Origin: Halocafeteria seosinensis
Lineage: Eukaryota; Sar; Bigyra; Bicosoecida
Reading direction: 5' to 3'
Assembly (NCBI GenBank): GCA_001687465.1
Contig: LVLI01000217.1
Location: 1-64,000, forward strand
Length of the DNA stretch: 64,000 nt
Of this stretch, positions 34,601 through 47,394 are shown piece after piece. Each line of letters starts with the position of its first letter. Position 1 is the first letter of the stretch. The position numbers were made by a program, and so were the translations under genes. The notes below the pieces were generated by a model, which did not search any database, was not told the origin of the DNA, and worked only from the letters and a program-made list of their open reading frames with translations.

Positions 34601-37585
34601 TCACACAAGCTGTGGAGACTTCTTAGGGGCCCCAGCTCCGAGCGACTGAGGCTTCCGGTGGGCACCACCGCGCCCTCGTCCGCGACCTCTACCATTTCGA
34701 TGATCACGCCTCACGGAGCTTTCATCCGTTATAGTAGAAGAATCAGTACTTGGAGGTCGCTTGCTGGTATGCGAACCGTTTGCGCTTTGACGTTGGTTCC
34801 TGTACTCCTCGCCGCTATACTTTGGGTGCTCACTGTATGATGATCGACGTCGCGGAGCTTTGTCTCCACCGTTTGCATCATGCGGCTGGCCCAGGACGTC
34901 TTCAGACAGGCCCCGATGGCGGTTAGGATATTTTGGTTGCTGTTTCTTCTCAGGAGACTTGTCCTTTCGAGGATTATGTTCGTAGTTCTCGTGAAATACC
35001 TTAGCCGATTGTCTCTTATTATCGTCCGCTGCCGGCATTGCACCGTTTGATTCGGTTGTACCATGCCTGTCGGCCTCAGTCACCTCCAAACGTTTGGGCT
35101 TAGTTGTTGCTCCAGAATGGCTCGACTGCTGGTCGTTTTCACACCGCTCGATTAGAAATCGATCTTCCTCTGAAATGACGCCATTAGCTGTGGAAGCAGA
35201 GTTCATTTCATTAATTTTTCCGGTTTCGCTTTCTTTTTCCTTCTCTCGTGCAACAGATACAAGCTTCTCGATATCTTCTTGATGTTTTTGCTCTCTCATC
35301 TTTTCCTCCTGCTCTTTCCTTTCCTTTTGCCTTTTCTTCTTCTCTTTTTTCTTGCTTTCTTTTGATTGCTTGGGCACCACCGACTTTTTCTTGCTCTGCA
35401 GAGCCTGTTCGACTTCTTCATTGTCAACTTGATCCAAGAATTGTTCGGTATCGCTCAAGACCGAACTCGAGCGACGGCGCTTTTCATCGGCGATTATGTA
35501 TCTTGTCCTATGACGATCAACTCGTTCTGAGCTGTATCCTACAAAGCCGTTACTATTTCCACAAGGCGCCGGGAGATTCATCTCTGCATCGTTTCTCTCG
35601 GAAGAATGGAGGCAGCAGGAGCAAATTTGGAAATGACATCCCACTCCATCTCGAGCACATGGACAGTCGTCTCCACAGGTGGGTTCGTTTTTGGTTGCAT
35701 CCAGAAGCCGTTGCAGTAATTGCTTTTGACTCCCTTCACTTGATAGCTGCAAAAAGAGCATGGTAGTGAGTGAGCGTTGCTAGAGTAAGCGAAATATATC
35801 CAACTTACATTACGTGACGCGAGCTCCGTTTGCAAATGTAGTCTGTTATAGTTCTTTGCCTTACTAGAGATATGACGGCAATTGCAGCCACTCGCATCCC
35901 TGGCTGAGCGAATAGAGGCCAGTTCATCCGTTTCTTTCGAGTTGTGCTCATCGAGTCGAGAATTCATCTGCACGAAGTCCTCTCTGGAAGCATCCATGTC
36001 GGCCCCAGGGGCATCCACAGAACAATATACTCCCGACTGTATAGCAGTAGCTCGAGACGGCTCAACGAGACGATCAAACAGGGGATTTGAGTGCTTTCTA
36101 TGGGAAAACTGTCGACTCTCTCCTGTACAATAGCGGAGCAATTTCGGATCAATAGTTTGCCTGCGCTGCTCCAACAGCTTCTCTTTCTGGGATTCAAACT
36201 CATCTATTGCAATGGTACAGTCTACATCACGTTGTTTACTTTGAGAAGCAAAGACATCCACGAGTTCACTCGCATTGGGATCATCGGTGCTACGGACGAC
36301 TACCTCATTCGACAAACCTAGCGGCCAGCTACCTGAGCCGGGAACTCCTCCGGACCCACCAACGCAGCGGGCATACTCTCGTAGATGCACGTTTTGCCAT
36401 GACACGCGTTTCGCCGTTGAGGTTTGCCCCCCTTTAAGGCATGAACGGTTATTGCATATTCTCCCATAGTTAGACTGCTGCTGCATTCTGATCTCCTGTG
36501 ACTTGACATGATCTGCATGACTCGTAGCCGCTGCGGTACGCTGCGTGGTGGTTTCCTCGCCACTAAGTTCCTTCGTTGATGTCTCTTTTAATGTTTCTTC
36601 AGTCTGTCCTCCCTTTTTCTTTTTTTTCCTGTTGTTCTTCTTCCGCGTATTTTTCTTCTTGGATGACTGATCGCCACCAGCTGCAGATACCACGCTGCAA
36701 GAACCGGTGCTCATCGTTTCTTCGTCGTTCTCCTTCATGCCACTTTTCATCTTTTCATTTGCTTTCACCTCTCCGGAGACGACATCAGTTTCTATTTTTT
36801 GTTTTGAAACAGAAGCTCCTGATTCACTGCATGCTACGTCACTCTCGTTCGGCTCTGTCGTCTGTGACTGCAGTATCCTCTTCTTCAGTGATTCCCACGT
36901 CATCCAATCTTTGGGATACGTAGGCTTCAGATGCGAGGACAACACGAATTGAGATTTCTGTGTGTGCGTTGATATTGCAGCCATACCTCCCCTCTCAAAT
37001 CCTGTATCATATTGAAAGAAGCGTAAGAAGTACATCCTAGTCTTGGGTTCTACATGCCCTCTACGCACCTTGTATTTTGACTAGTTCATTCAACCCATTA
37101 TTGTGGCGTAGAATAGCATAATCGCCCACAGCAAGTATATCCCCATCTTTGGCTGTTATAGTTGCGTTCTCCTGTTGTGTAGCATTTTCGTTCATTTCCA
37201 GCCCGTGTGACATTCCTTCAAAGGTCAATAGCTCGTAGAATCTCGCCCAATAATAATCGAGGACCGGCGTGTCGATACAGAACAGCAGAAAGAGTATAAA
37301 CACCAGGGAAAGTAGTAAAATTAGGAGCCAGAAATGGTCCGTGTGGGCGTCGAAAGAGACTGTCTCGTACGATTCGTAAGTTCCTGTGGGAAAGGCAGCT
37401 GCTTCTTGGTACGTCGGGGCCGGCGATAGCTCAGGAAAGCGATGATTGCTTTCGGAGGAGTACTGATAGTAGTACTGATGGTGTGAAGAGGCGTCTTGAT
37501 TTCCTTGTTCCCCGACAAAGAGAGAGGTAAAAGGAGGATGATGATCTTGATGCGCCTGTTGTTGAAGATGGGGCTGGAAGGTCAT
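34601..37585 (-). CDS. Membrane-anchored Cys-rich CSRNP-like protein
   Basis: Three exons (37585-37069, 37001-35809, 35746-34601; introns 67 and 62 nt) give 951 residues. A Gln/His/Tyr/Pro-rich N-terminus is followed by one strong membrane helix (about 85-104, FWLLILLLSLVFILFLLF). A small barrel-like segment spans the first intron (VGDYAILRHN..LVKIQ joined to GFERGGMAAI and SSHLKP). Then come basic KKKNTRKKNNRKKKKKG, the block VSWQNVHLREYARCVGGSGG, and the cysteine cluster CGDDCPCARDGVGCHFQICSCC, which resembles the Cys-rich domain of CSRNP/AXUD1 nuclear proteins. The C-terminal 350 residues are a Lys/Glu coiled coil and an RGRGRGRGG tail. Function is unknown. The exon 1 link could be wrong, in which case a second gene would start at MAAISTHTQ. 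Confidence 0.65.
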
Positions 37586-37976
37586 GAAGACAACTTTATC
37601 ATATTGAACACAAACAATACCACACACAAAGGTTGTACAAGATAGTTACACATGGCGTGAAGCGTACAATTCTAGTGAGTGAACCATTACTGAATAAGCA
37701 GAATTCTTCTCTTGTTGAAGTTGGTCACACGGCCACGTATCCACCTTTAAGTGTTCGGCACCGTGTTCCCCTGGTGGACAGAACGAAGAGCTTCAAACAC
37801 ACCGATCACAACTTCATTTCACACTATTCCACATCCAAAGGGTTAGTACGGTTGATCGCAAACATTCCCGCTAATTACCACTGTAACCTATCGTGATGAT
37901 TCAGTCCTATAATATCAGGATTCTTAGGCAAAGTGCGTCCCGCCTTCCAATTATTTTTGATTTCCTCCTTGTTCAA
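37586..37976. other. Intergenic region
   Basis: 391 nt between two minus-strand genes: promoter of the CSRNP-like gene beside the channel 3' end. No gene or repeat is seen. Confidence 0.35.
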
Positions 37977-40567
37977 TCAAAACGTATTCAGTCTGTCATC
38001 ACCGCTTCGCTCAAAAGTGGTAGAGCCTTTGGATGCCGATTCCGACCTATGATGCCGCACTTTGTTATACAAAGAATCCAAATTAAGCATTGAACTGGAT
38101 TCTTGGAATGCCGCATCAGTTTTCTCAGAGTGTAGCACATGGTCCATGCCTATTCTCTCCAACCTCTGGGTAGCTACTTTCCTCATGATTGAGGTAACAT
38201 CAGGGAAGTACTCTGTATAGGGCATCGTGTTGCAGTATGCGAGACAAAGTTTCCCATTTCCCTACTTACCAATCAGACGATTGAACCTATCGCCAGGCAC
38301 AACGTGAACGTAGCAGTCACTCACCGCACGTACTGTAAAGGGCTCGCGGGTGTCCCAAAGTAGCGCCACGTCACCTGGTCCAAGCGGTAGAAAAGGAATC
38401 GAATACGTTCATGCCCTAGAAAACTTATTTTGCTTACCGAAGAAAGATCCATCAGCAAGAGTCAATACAGTCTCTTCACCCCTAATTAGTTCACATTCTC
38501 CGTCGCCAATAATGTATAAACCTGAAAGAGTAGAAAAATGAAATGTAGGATGCCATTCTACCAAAAAGCCGTGGCTTCATACCTGACACAGGCTCGTCCT
38601 GAAGGACTACTTCATCGTCAGCCAGAATAAGCTGCGTATTAAGTTCGGGCACAAACGACTCGAGGAACCCGTCACTAGTATTTGCAAGTAGCGGAACTTT
38701 CTTTGTCAAAGATTTGAGGCGATTGATATGAATGGAGCGGTAAAGCGGTCTCGGCAGGGAATGCAGGAGGGTAACTTCGTCGAACTTCCGACTCGAGGGA
38801 AACCGTTGGCGGATATACCTTCGGATGCGATCCCGCAGTTCCTTGGGAACGTTATAGTCACGCATGAACTGCAAATAGTACAAACCGTTACGGGCGTGAG
38901 CGCAGTATTCGGAGTCAATGTTGTACCTACCAAGTTCATCTCATCCATATACTGCCGGAACTCTGCGCCGGACTTGTTCGCGTTCATGATAAGCGTCGTG
39001 ACGGTGGCAATCACTACGGCATATATAGAGGCTCCCACCAAATTGGACAGACTAATGAATACAGCCTCAGCTGTGCGCTGCGGTATATAGGAGCCGTATG
39101 AAATGCATAGCATAATAGAAGTGGACGTATACATTGACCACAGATATTGTTCGCCAACATTGAGATCCTTGATGCCACTCAGGGTTACCCATGAGTCCTG
39201 AGCGAAATCGCCTGTAAATCGAAGCGGTTCCAATATAAACAAATGAAATGGTACGCACAGTGCTTCGATAGAGCCACTTACTTAAGCGCCCGATGAGGAA
39301 CAGCAGACAGGCATCCATATGTATAAACAGCAAAATTGACACAGCCAAAATAGTAACGTTTACTCGGAACGGGGAGACATGAGCAAAATATTTCTTGGTA
39401 TAGCGGAAAATTTTTGTGAGCCGTAGAAGCCTCAGCAGCCGCATCATTCTCAGCACTAGCATCGGCCGCGATGGACTGCACCACAGTGTAGCATTGAAAT
39501 ACAAACTGTGGCCACACACGACAGGTATCTATACATACTCGATGATTCCATCGAAACCGTTTACTAAGGCAAAGTAATCAATTGGAAGTACAGAAATAAT
39601 GTCAATCCACAAATATGTCTGCATGAAGCACGGATTAAATAGGATTCACGGTCTTTAGAATCGGAGCAGGAATGACAGGTAGAAGTAAGCCAGCCATACC
39701 CTCCTATAGTTCTTCATCGTTAATTTGGGAGTCATGACAAGTTCGTCATTCGGCGTCCAGTATCCAGTGATAAAGCTCACAAAGATATCTACGATAAAGA
39801 TGACATCGACAAAGATGCCCACGCCGAAACTGCAAAGCCATCGAGAGACCAGTCAATACAGTCCCAAATAGAACCTCTTAACATCCTTCAAGTACCACTT
39901 ACAACACCAGCGAGGTATCCTTTGTTTCTATGAACGATATCTCAAAGGGCACAGTCATTGCAGTATAGCCGACCAGCAGCGCAATAAAGATATCCCAGAG
40001 CAATTTGAATCGACTAAAGGGACGAATCGTAAAAATATTTCCACAGACTCGTTGCCGACGACTCATCTTTGAAAATTCTTCCTTCTCGGCCAGATGCAGC
40101 CGATACTCTGTTTCTGACATCCCATAAAGTTGCCTGCGTCGGCTCAACGTCTACCCTCATGCATGAGCATATCACGAAAGTTGAAGTACTCACCTGGCAA
40201 GTTGGCGGCTTCCTTCCAATTCGTCAGAGTCAAGCATGACAAAGGAGCCTGACCTTTCTATTGATTTGTCTCGTTCACCAAAGGGGACACAAGCCCCGTA
40301 GTCGGTCTCCCCCTTCATTTGTCCATTCCCCGCTGCCGATGAATAGCGAAGCACTGGAGCATCTACTTTGATTGGCGTTGATTGGGTTGAATGGCTTGCT
40401 TGGTGCTTTGATGGCTCCTCATCCTCTTGTGATGAAAAGGACTCGGGGTCCTGGAACATGCTCTCTGGTACGCATTGCTGCGATAACAGCGGCCGTCCTT
40501 CATTTCTGCGATGCTGTTGTGATGTTGAGTCATTCGAGTTCCCAGATACACCCTCTAGCGATATCAT
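37977..40567 (-). CDS. Cyclic-nucleotide-binding HCN/CNG-type cation channel
   Basis: Ten exons (40567-40194, 40133-39903, 39829-39700, 39618-39539, 39475-39282, 39211-38931, 38868-38583, 38521-38438, 38374-38270, 38212-37977) give 666 residues; introns are 57-81 nt. In order: cytosolic N-terminus, S1 (LLWDIFIALLVGY), S2 (VDVIFIVDIFVSFITGYW), S3 (WIDIISVLPIDYF), S4 sensor LRMMRLLRLLRLTKIFRYTKKY, S5, pore with filter CISYGS, S6, a C-linker (YNVPKELRDRIRRYIRQRF) and a cyclic-nucleotide domain (GDGECELIRG, DGSFFGDVALLWDTREPFTV). The filter has Ser374 where HCN and K+ channels have the first Gly of GYG. The protein sits in the plasma membrane or an internal membrane; ligand and ion are not known. 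Confidence 0.92.
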
Positions 40568-40839
40568 TCTACTGCTCAGCAACGAGAAAAGTACCCAAAC
40601 CTTGGGAGTCGTTCAAACGACGGTGCAACAACTTCTGAAACGATTCTATTTGCCATCGCTGATCATCAAATGGCAGCGTTTCTATCATTCACGGGTTCGG
40701 AACTTCGAGCTGTGAAGTTGAAGTTCGCCACAAAGCAATCTTTTCGTTGAGTTTAGAAGGAATGATTGCGATATTACGTTTGGGTTGGATATTGTCGTAC
40801 TGGAGACCCCATTAGCACCCTTCGGAACTCTTGGACAAG

Positions 40840-42988
40840 ATGATGAAGCAGCAGGGCAGGAAGGAGGGTCGAAATCCGGCTCATTCGGACGCAACAGGGA
40901 GCAGTGTGTTGTCGGCTGTCAGCGATGAACATGAACATGAGACCGGAAATGGAGGCTATACAACACGTAAAGTGCATATCCCTGTGCAGTACTTACGGTG
41001 TGCCATGGTTGCCAACTGCGCCATCTATAATACTAATCCTACCAGCTCTCCAGCTTCGAGCAAAGGAAGACGAAGAGCTATAACACCAGGGTCCTTTTCC
41101 ACTTCCTCGCCGCTACGAGGTGGTACAAGAAGTAGCAATGATCTGTGGACACCTTTGAAGGAAAATATCGAAACTCCAAAGAGTACTGAGCGACATAGTG
41201 GGCCTACCCCAAGTACTGTCAGGCAGAGAGGTAGCTCATCCAAACACTCTGGATCTCACTACAACCTTCACGGAGATGGACCAGAGGCAATGATATCTCC
41301 CGTCAGCTCGCAATCAGGCTTTTCTTCTACCCTGAATGAGCGAAAAATCAGCCCGGAAGAGGAGAGGAAGCTTCATCGACCCATCGTGTGGAATGCCGTG
41401 CTACAAACACATGAACATGTGAACCAGGGTGACTACGAAAAAGTTCGAAATTATGTTCATCACAAGGTCAACGAATTTCGTAGTGAAATGGATCGCGAGT
41501 TCTCCCACATGAATGCTTCTGATAAGCTTCACATTTCTCATGATCAATTGTCTCCGGTACTGCATCGAGTTCGCAAGAAATTATTGGAGCCCTTTACGGC
41601 GACCAAGACGAGCCAGTTAATCGATTTGGATGTTAACCGATCGTTCCATTTCGACGTGGCCAATACATGGAGCCCACTCTACAAAGCAGAGATGCAGTTT
41701 CAACTATCGCTTGTTTGTCACATTTTCTTTACCGTAGTGCATGCGGAAGGGCTAAAAATTCATTACTATCAAGGCCTTAACGATATTGCTTCGGTGCTGC
41801 TAGTGATATTGGGTCCAACAGATGCAATCTTCGCCCTTTCGCGGTTATGCGCTGATCATCTGAGAGGATTTACCGTGGAAACCATGTCGGTTACACAGCG
41901 AGTGAACAGGTTTTGTCTGGGGCTTGTTCGAAGCCAAGACCGTGAGCTGTACGAGCACTTGAGTGCTACAGAAATGGAGCCAATTTTCGCTATCCCTTGG
42001 TTCTTAACGTGGTTTGCTCATTCTGTGAGGGAACTAGACGCGATTTGTGAGTTATACGATATACTTCTCGTTTCTAGTCCGTTATTTTGCGCGTATCTAG
42101 CCGCATCCCTTATCCTTCAAAACCGTCGAAGAATCCTGTACTTACCGGCTGACATGGGGCAGTTTCATGTGGCTTTGCAAGAAGCAGCCGGCACTATGCC
42201 CCATCGCGAAATGATCGTGAATGCGATTAAACTCTATCAAGCTTGCCTTCCCCACTCTGCAACACTGTCACCCGATGCGAGCAATGAAACTGAACGCGCT
42301 TGGTAAGTGGGGAGTATTATCCGAGAGCTATGTCATGAGAGCATCTGTGTATTTATCCTGGGTTACTTACAGGGCCGAAGTCACTAGGTTTCCTAAATTC
42401 TGGATGACAAGCCATACGTTTGTGTATTGCTCGAACTCAGATGTGACTCCTAGTTTGGACGTGCATCCACGAGAGGTCATCGGGTGCATTTCTCATCTGT
42501 TGAAGTCCCTGCATAATCGGTATGCCTCTTGCCGAGTGATGGTACCTTTGAATGTTCAAGACCCTGTTCTCATTCACCTTCCGTCGACGATCATTGCAAC
42601 GTTGGCCCTTAAGGATACACCAAATGCGATCGTTCGATCTTCGCTGAGAGGTGATACCAAAATGTCTTGGAACGAATTTCTGAAGTATCATCCCGATTCC
42701 CGCGTTGTTGTTGGTGGTGGATCATGGTTGCCGATAAAGGCAGCAAAGACGTATATCCAAGACGTATCGTTAGAGCTATCGCACGCATTTAAAACTCTGA
42801 CAATCGGACTACTGCTGTGTTATATCCTCGGATTCTTGCTACTTGCACTTACTGGAACTGTAAGCGAGCATCACGAATACGGTTACCCGATGCTGGGGGT
42901 GTGTTCTGGCGAGTGTAACCGCGCTCCATCGTGCACATTTCTATGTTGCCTGCGCCGAGCCACGGTATTTGATGAATATGCAAGCTGA
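40840..42988 (+). CDS. TBC1D20: TBC-domain Rab GAP, TBC1D20/Gyp8-like
   Basis: Two exons (40840-42302, 42373-42988) give 692 residues. The Ser-rich N-terminus is followed by a TBC domain with both catalytic fingers: Arg in DLDVNRSF (about 265) and Gln in HYYQGLND (about 310), then the family block LRGFTVETM, FAIPWFLTWFAHSVRELD, and LYDILLVSSPLFCAYLAAS. A C-terminal anchor (LTIGLLLCYILGFLLLALTG) fits TBC1D20, the ER Rab1 GAP. After the anchor comes a 43-residue Cys-rich tail that the family lacks; it begins GTAAGC, so an unspliced last intron is possible. The stop is 6 nt from the convergent GT61 stop. Confidence 0.85.
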
Positions 42989-42994
42989 AACTTC

Positions 42995-45594
42995 TTAAGA
43001 AGACCGCTCTGATATTGGTTCCTGATAGGGAAACACTTGCTTCACTGTTCTGGGCGTCTGTCCGTCGAGTATCTGGGTATCCACACAAGACAGCCACCTT
43101 AGTTATTGTACATTCGCATGAAGCAGCGCCGCCTCAACTCACATCTTTGATGACGATCTCGAAGGTGTCCACATCGACGTTGGATTGGCTGGTCCACTTG
43201 TAGTAATTCAAACCAGCCCAGCCAGAATACCTGCACCACAGTTCATTGGTCTCCTGTACTTGGGAGCGAGCAAATCAAAACCTCAGCGCCACATACGATT
43301 CAAAACGACCCCGATGGTATCCAGGAGTTTGAATTTCCAAAACCGAACTTCCTACGGACATGAACAACGCATGGGCCAAAGCAGCACTGGGAAGTAGATG
43401 CAGAACTGGGGGGTGCAAAACCCTGTTTGTGTGTAATCGATGTCATGACACGTACCCATGAGCTCCAACCAAGATGCACCCTTGTTGGACCATTTCGATC
43501 TGCTCTTTGACAGTCATGGATGTAAACACTCCATTGTGTACCGTGATATCTATATTGTGTTCTACTGAGTACTGGTGGGCTAACCTGTAGAATTCAAGCA
43601 AAAGAACACAGGGACAGTTGGTTGCGGTCGCGAAAGTGGTAGGGCATAATGCGGCTTACTGTTCCAATCGTTGCAACAGTGCGGGCTCATTGCTTATTCT
43701 AGGCTTTATTTGGCCATTGTGGCGTGGATGGGCCATATAATTAACCCTACGGGCGAAGACAATATGTTTACGTGTCTGTCAAGAAACAACATAGTTAGAT
43801 AGCATACTGCGACATCCCTCATGTTCAACCAGTTACTCACATCTGTACAGGAGCGATCTAGGTTCGCGTTAACGCCCATCGACTGTGTAAATTGGTGGGC
43901 GAAGCTCCTGACGAAAGGATTTAGGCGGCAACTTCTCTTGGAACCCACTCCTCGAGTAAGAGGAGAGATATAGCCATTTGGGACGAAAACGGCCTGACGG
44001 AAGCAAACCCTCCTGTTGAAATGCTTCACGTAGTCCATGAATGGCCACACCTTGTGCCACGTGTCTTCTAAAATACCTGTACATCGCAGATTCAATGTCT
44101 TGTGTAGATCAACAAGAAGGCCTTTCCTTGCGTTTCCCTACGCACTTACTGTGCGAGTGGCCATCGAGAATAATGACCGGCATTCTCGGTAGCCCGAGTG
44201 TTCGAGAAACCAGCCACACATTGTACCAGTCTGTGGTCGTCATTGCCAAATTCGCAAACTCAGCTCGAGACACAAATAAAACGGGAATTTTCACTACAGC
44301 GTCGCACTCTACCGCATGGACTGTCTCTATTCCGGTTAATATCTTAGAGTTTTCATGAGTGACAAGAGAAGACAGCTCACCCAGTCTTCGCTCTGGGTAG
44401 GTCTCATCGACAAGCACTTGCATTGATCCTTGAACCACAGTGGGAAACTCTTGGGACTCATCTGCACTTTGATATCACTACCTAGTGTACCAAATAAATG
44501 CTAGCATCAACTGTCTTACCTCTACCTTTCACTTCCTCCACAGGCTCCCCACCACAAGACACCCCTAGTTTGTTGGTGTCGACCATAATATTGTTTGCTA
44601 TGCAGATGGAATCGCGGAGCGACTCGCTGTATGCACATTGCAGTGGGGTTCGCGGGTAGGAAGTGTCTTGCGGTCCCGGAATCTTTAGCAGCACCTCCCC
44701 AGGATCGGAATCGTCCTGGCTCTGTCCTCGCAGATTGCTCGGCAAATAACTGTCATCGAAAGGCTTCTTGAGCGCAGAGGGCGGAATCACTTCCTTCACC
44801 CCGGTGAACCCTGGTCCGAAAAACAGGGAGCATTGGTCCGTATCGGGCTTTAGCCAGTTTATACGATCTGAAACTGGATCACTCGGCCAATCCGGAAGAG
44901 CAGCTTTAGCGAGTCGTTTCATGGGGTCTTCAAACGTCTTCAAAAGAGTTGGCGAACGCCTGCAGCTTTCCGGTACTTCTACGTCCATTGCTACTGCTTT
45001 CAGTTTGTCCGCGTTATTGAGTTTTTCGGGATCCACTAGGTGTTGGTAATCCGAGGCATGGGCGACTCCTAATGATGTGGTGGGTGGCTTATGATCCTTG
45101 GGTCTGTTCCTCTGATAAGCTGGAAGAGGAGGCGCATCCTTCCTTGGCGCTAAAGCATTAACGGGAATTGGCTCTGTCTTCTTCTCTTCCCCCCACGACT
45201 CGGCTCCTGAGGTTGAGGTCTTGAACAATTCCTCACCGGCAACTCGTTGACGATGATCGGCGGCATGCTGCTTTGATCTCAAACTGCTCGTATCTCGATG
45301 GTCGGCATTCTCTGGGAGTGATCCTGAGGAGGGCCTTGTATCCGCGTCTGCGTCCTTGGAGTACATAGCTTGGTGGGTATCCTCGTGAAGCCCAAATATC
45401 AAAATGACGGTTTGCGTTCCAATGATTCCCACCAACAGACATCCCAATGCCAAGAGTAATGAGCTCTTGGACGATATAGGGGCATTCGACTGCCCCTTAT
45501 GACCCATATCTGCACTCGTAGCAGGCCTACGGCGTCCAATACGCCCGAGACCACTGTTATTGGGTCCCTCCGAAACAGGAGATGACGACGACAT
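42995..45594 (-). CDS. GT61-family glycosyltransferase (type II Golgi)
   Basis: Eight exons (45594-44520, 44461-44150, 44076-43841, 43775-43660, 43584-43456, 43386-43282, 43230-43143, 43072-42995) give 712 residues. A single signal anchor (about 45-67, LLLALGCLLVGIIGTQTVILIF) after a basic N-terminus gives type II Golgi topology, then a ~200-residue stem. The catalytic part shows NYMAHPRHNG with RRISNE-like PRISNEPALL, then TSMTVKEQIEMVQQGCILVG and the spliced GAHGAALAHALFM, the GT61 hallmark (plant beta-1,2-xylosyltransferase: GxHGAGLTH), and WAGLNYYKW. GT61 members add xylose, arabinose or O-GlcNAc; the sugar here is not predictable. All eight exons keep the frame. Confidence 0.88.
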
Positions 45595-45937
45595 GTCCAA
45601 AAAAATCGTATATCCCTATCTCTTCAGGATAGATCAATATATATATATATATATATACATATACTACCGGTGGACATCAACAATTCAATTCCTACTTTCT
45701 ACTATGGTAGTATGCACGTGATAGGTATACGAACAACTCTGTGAAGATGGATAGGTAGTAATTCCCGGTAGTAATGAGCAGTCATTGTTGCCTTGTGGAC
45801 AAACAAAACCCTTAGTGCAATTCAATTTAACACACAATTTGTGACATAAAGCAAAACAAGCACTCACAAAGATAAAAGACTGCGGAGACTAAAAGAAAGA
45901 CTCGGCAATCAGAATTCCAATAACGCTCTCCAATGAA
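45595..45937. other. Intergenic region with TA microsatellite
   Basis: 343 nt between GT61 (start) and the pseudokinase (stop), both minus strand. It contains an alternating AT/TA run at about 45637-45658 about 45 nt upstream of the GT61 start codon, which could serve as a TATA-type promoter element or be a simple repeat. Confidence 0.5.
45637..45658. repeat. (AT)n microsatellite
   Basis: About 11 dinucleotide units of uninterrupted AT, followed by ACATATAC. Length polymorphism is likely. Confidence 0.85.
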
Positions 45938-47394
45938 TCAGTTGTACAACGCTGCGCGTCCGCGGAGGCGCGAGTCCTCCCAAGGGACGTACTCAAAGGA
46001 TGAGGCTTTGGAGGAGCTGCTCCATACTTCGTTTTCAATTACACCTGGCGGTACAATTTCAGATGATCCGGATCTATCTCGACTGTCCAGTGCGCCTCGA
46101 ATGGCGCCATTAATTTCTTCCGATGAACGCAACGACCTGAAGAAAGCTGGTCCCACATCTATCGGCTGCTGCTGTTTCCTTGAAACCATCCGCTCAATGG
46201 GGAGTGGGGCATTAGCCATAAACGAGTGCTGAAACAGTGCGGCGAGATCATCCATGAAGTTCGTTGGATCCTTTGGCCGAAAGCATTCAGAAATGAAGCT
46301 ATTCAATTCACTGCTCATGGTCTCCAGGCGAGTCCGGTGGAGCACATAAGCATTGTGGGTTCCAAGAAGCACCTCAGGGGGATAGAGACTGGATAGGACC
46401 TTGAATACAACCACAGCAAGTTTACGGCTTGCTTCTCGCTCAAGACCCGTGTATATCTCGAACGTCAAGTATCCAAGTTCCCAGCTATCATCGGTAACGT
46501 CTGCTTGAGAAATGGGTACAAGCGGAGTACGGAAACTCACACTCGCTATTCCCTGCTTATCGATTAAAATTTCATCCGACCTCAGTCTTTCATAACGGTA
46601 GCCACATGACCGCACGTGCTGCATCGCTCTAACGATATGAGAAACATAGCGTTTGACCATGCTTTCCAGGCATTCACCACCACACATGTCGATGATCTCC
46701 CGCAAGGTACATACGGCACGTTGTTCCTTGAAAACCACTAGTTCGCCATCCACATAGCCGTAACTATGAACCCGCTCCACAGCACCGTAAGCACGAAGAG
46801 TCCTCTGAACCTGTATCTGCCGCTCTAGGAGTTGTAGCGAGCTATTGAACTTTTCCATGAGCAGCCGCTTCCCTCTGTCAATGAGACACAAACTCGCTTA
46901 ATGATACGCCCGCTCTAACAAAAGTGCGTGAGTGCTCTGGATACTTACGTTTTACGGTCAATACATTCGGTGGTTTCGGCAGCGCCAGACCCGTACCGAT
47001 TGCCGAGTTGAACATCCAATCTGCACCCCAGGCGAAAAAGGTGCCTCACAGGTGAGTATTCTTGGATCGCGCGCAGGACTTACATGTTATCTTCCTCACT
47101 CTCTCTTCTCTGCTCATCGGAGACTTCATCTTGCGTGTTCAAGATGGAGGTACTGCCGGATTGGGGAGGTGTATAGCAATCCACTGTAATGTTCTGCCGC
47201 GCGTTGGCGGGGTTCGGGCCTTGAGAGCAAGCTGATTCTTCTCCCGGGGCTCTGTTTATTGCTCCACTAGGCTGAATCCCCCTTTGTGGCGGGGTATTCT
47301 CCCCTTGGTGTACTCGTTCTTGCCCTTCCGCCTCTGGGAAAATGGCAGATGGGGTATGGAAACCACGGTGGCGGCCTTGGAATGGCGGAGGCAT
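45938..47394 (-). CDS. Protein pseudokinase
   Basis: Exons 47394-47084, 47020-46949 and 46874-45938 give 439 residues. A Pro/Gly/Asn-rich N-terminus of ~105 residues precedes a kinase fold. The N-lobe loop is LGNRYGSGAAETTECIDRKT joined to GKRLLMEKF, with a Gly loop and a possible ATP Lys. The C-lobe helices are present (LREIIDMCGG, MVKRYVSHIVRAMQHVRSCG), but HRDLKxxN is replaced by YRYERLRSDE and the DFG region reads VSFRTP. Both catalytic Asp are therefore missing, so phosphotransfer is unlikely; a scaffold role is inferred. The tail is Ser/Arg-rich. No close subfamily is recognised. Confidence 0.75.
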
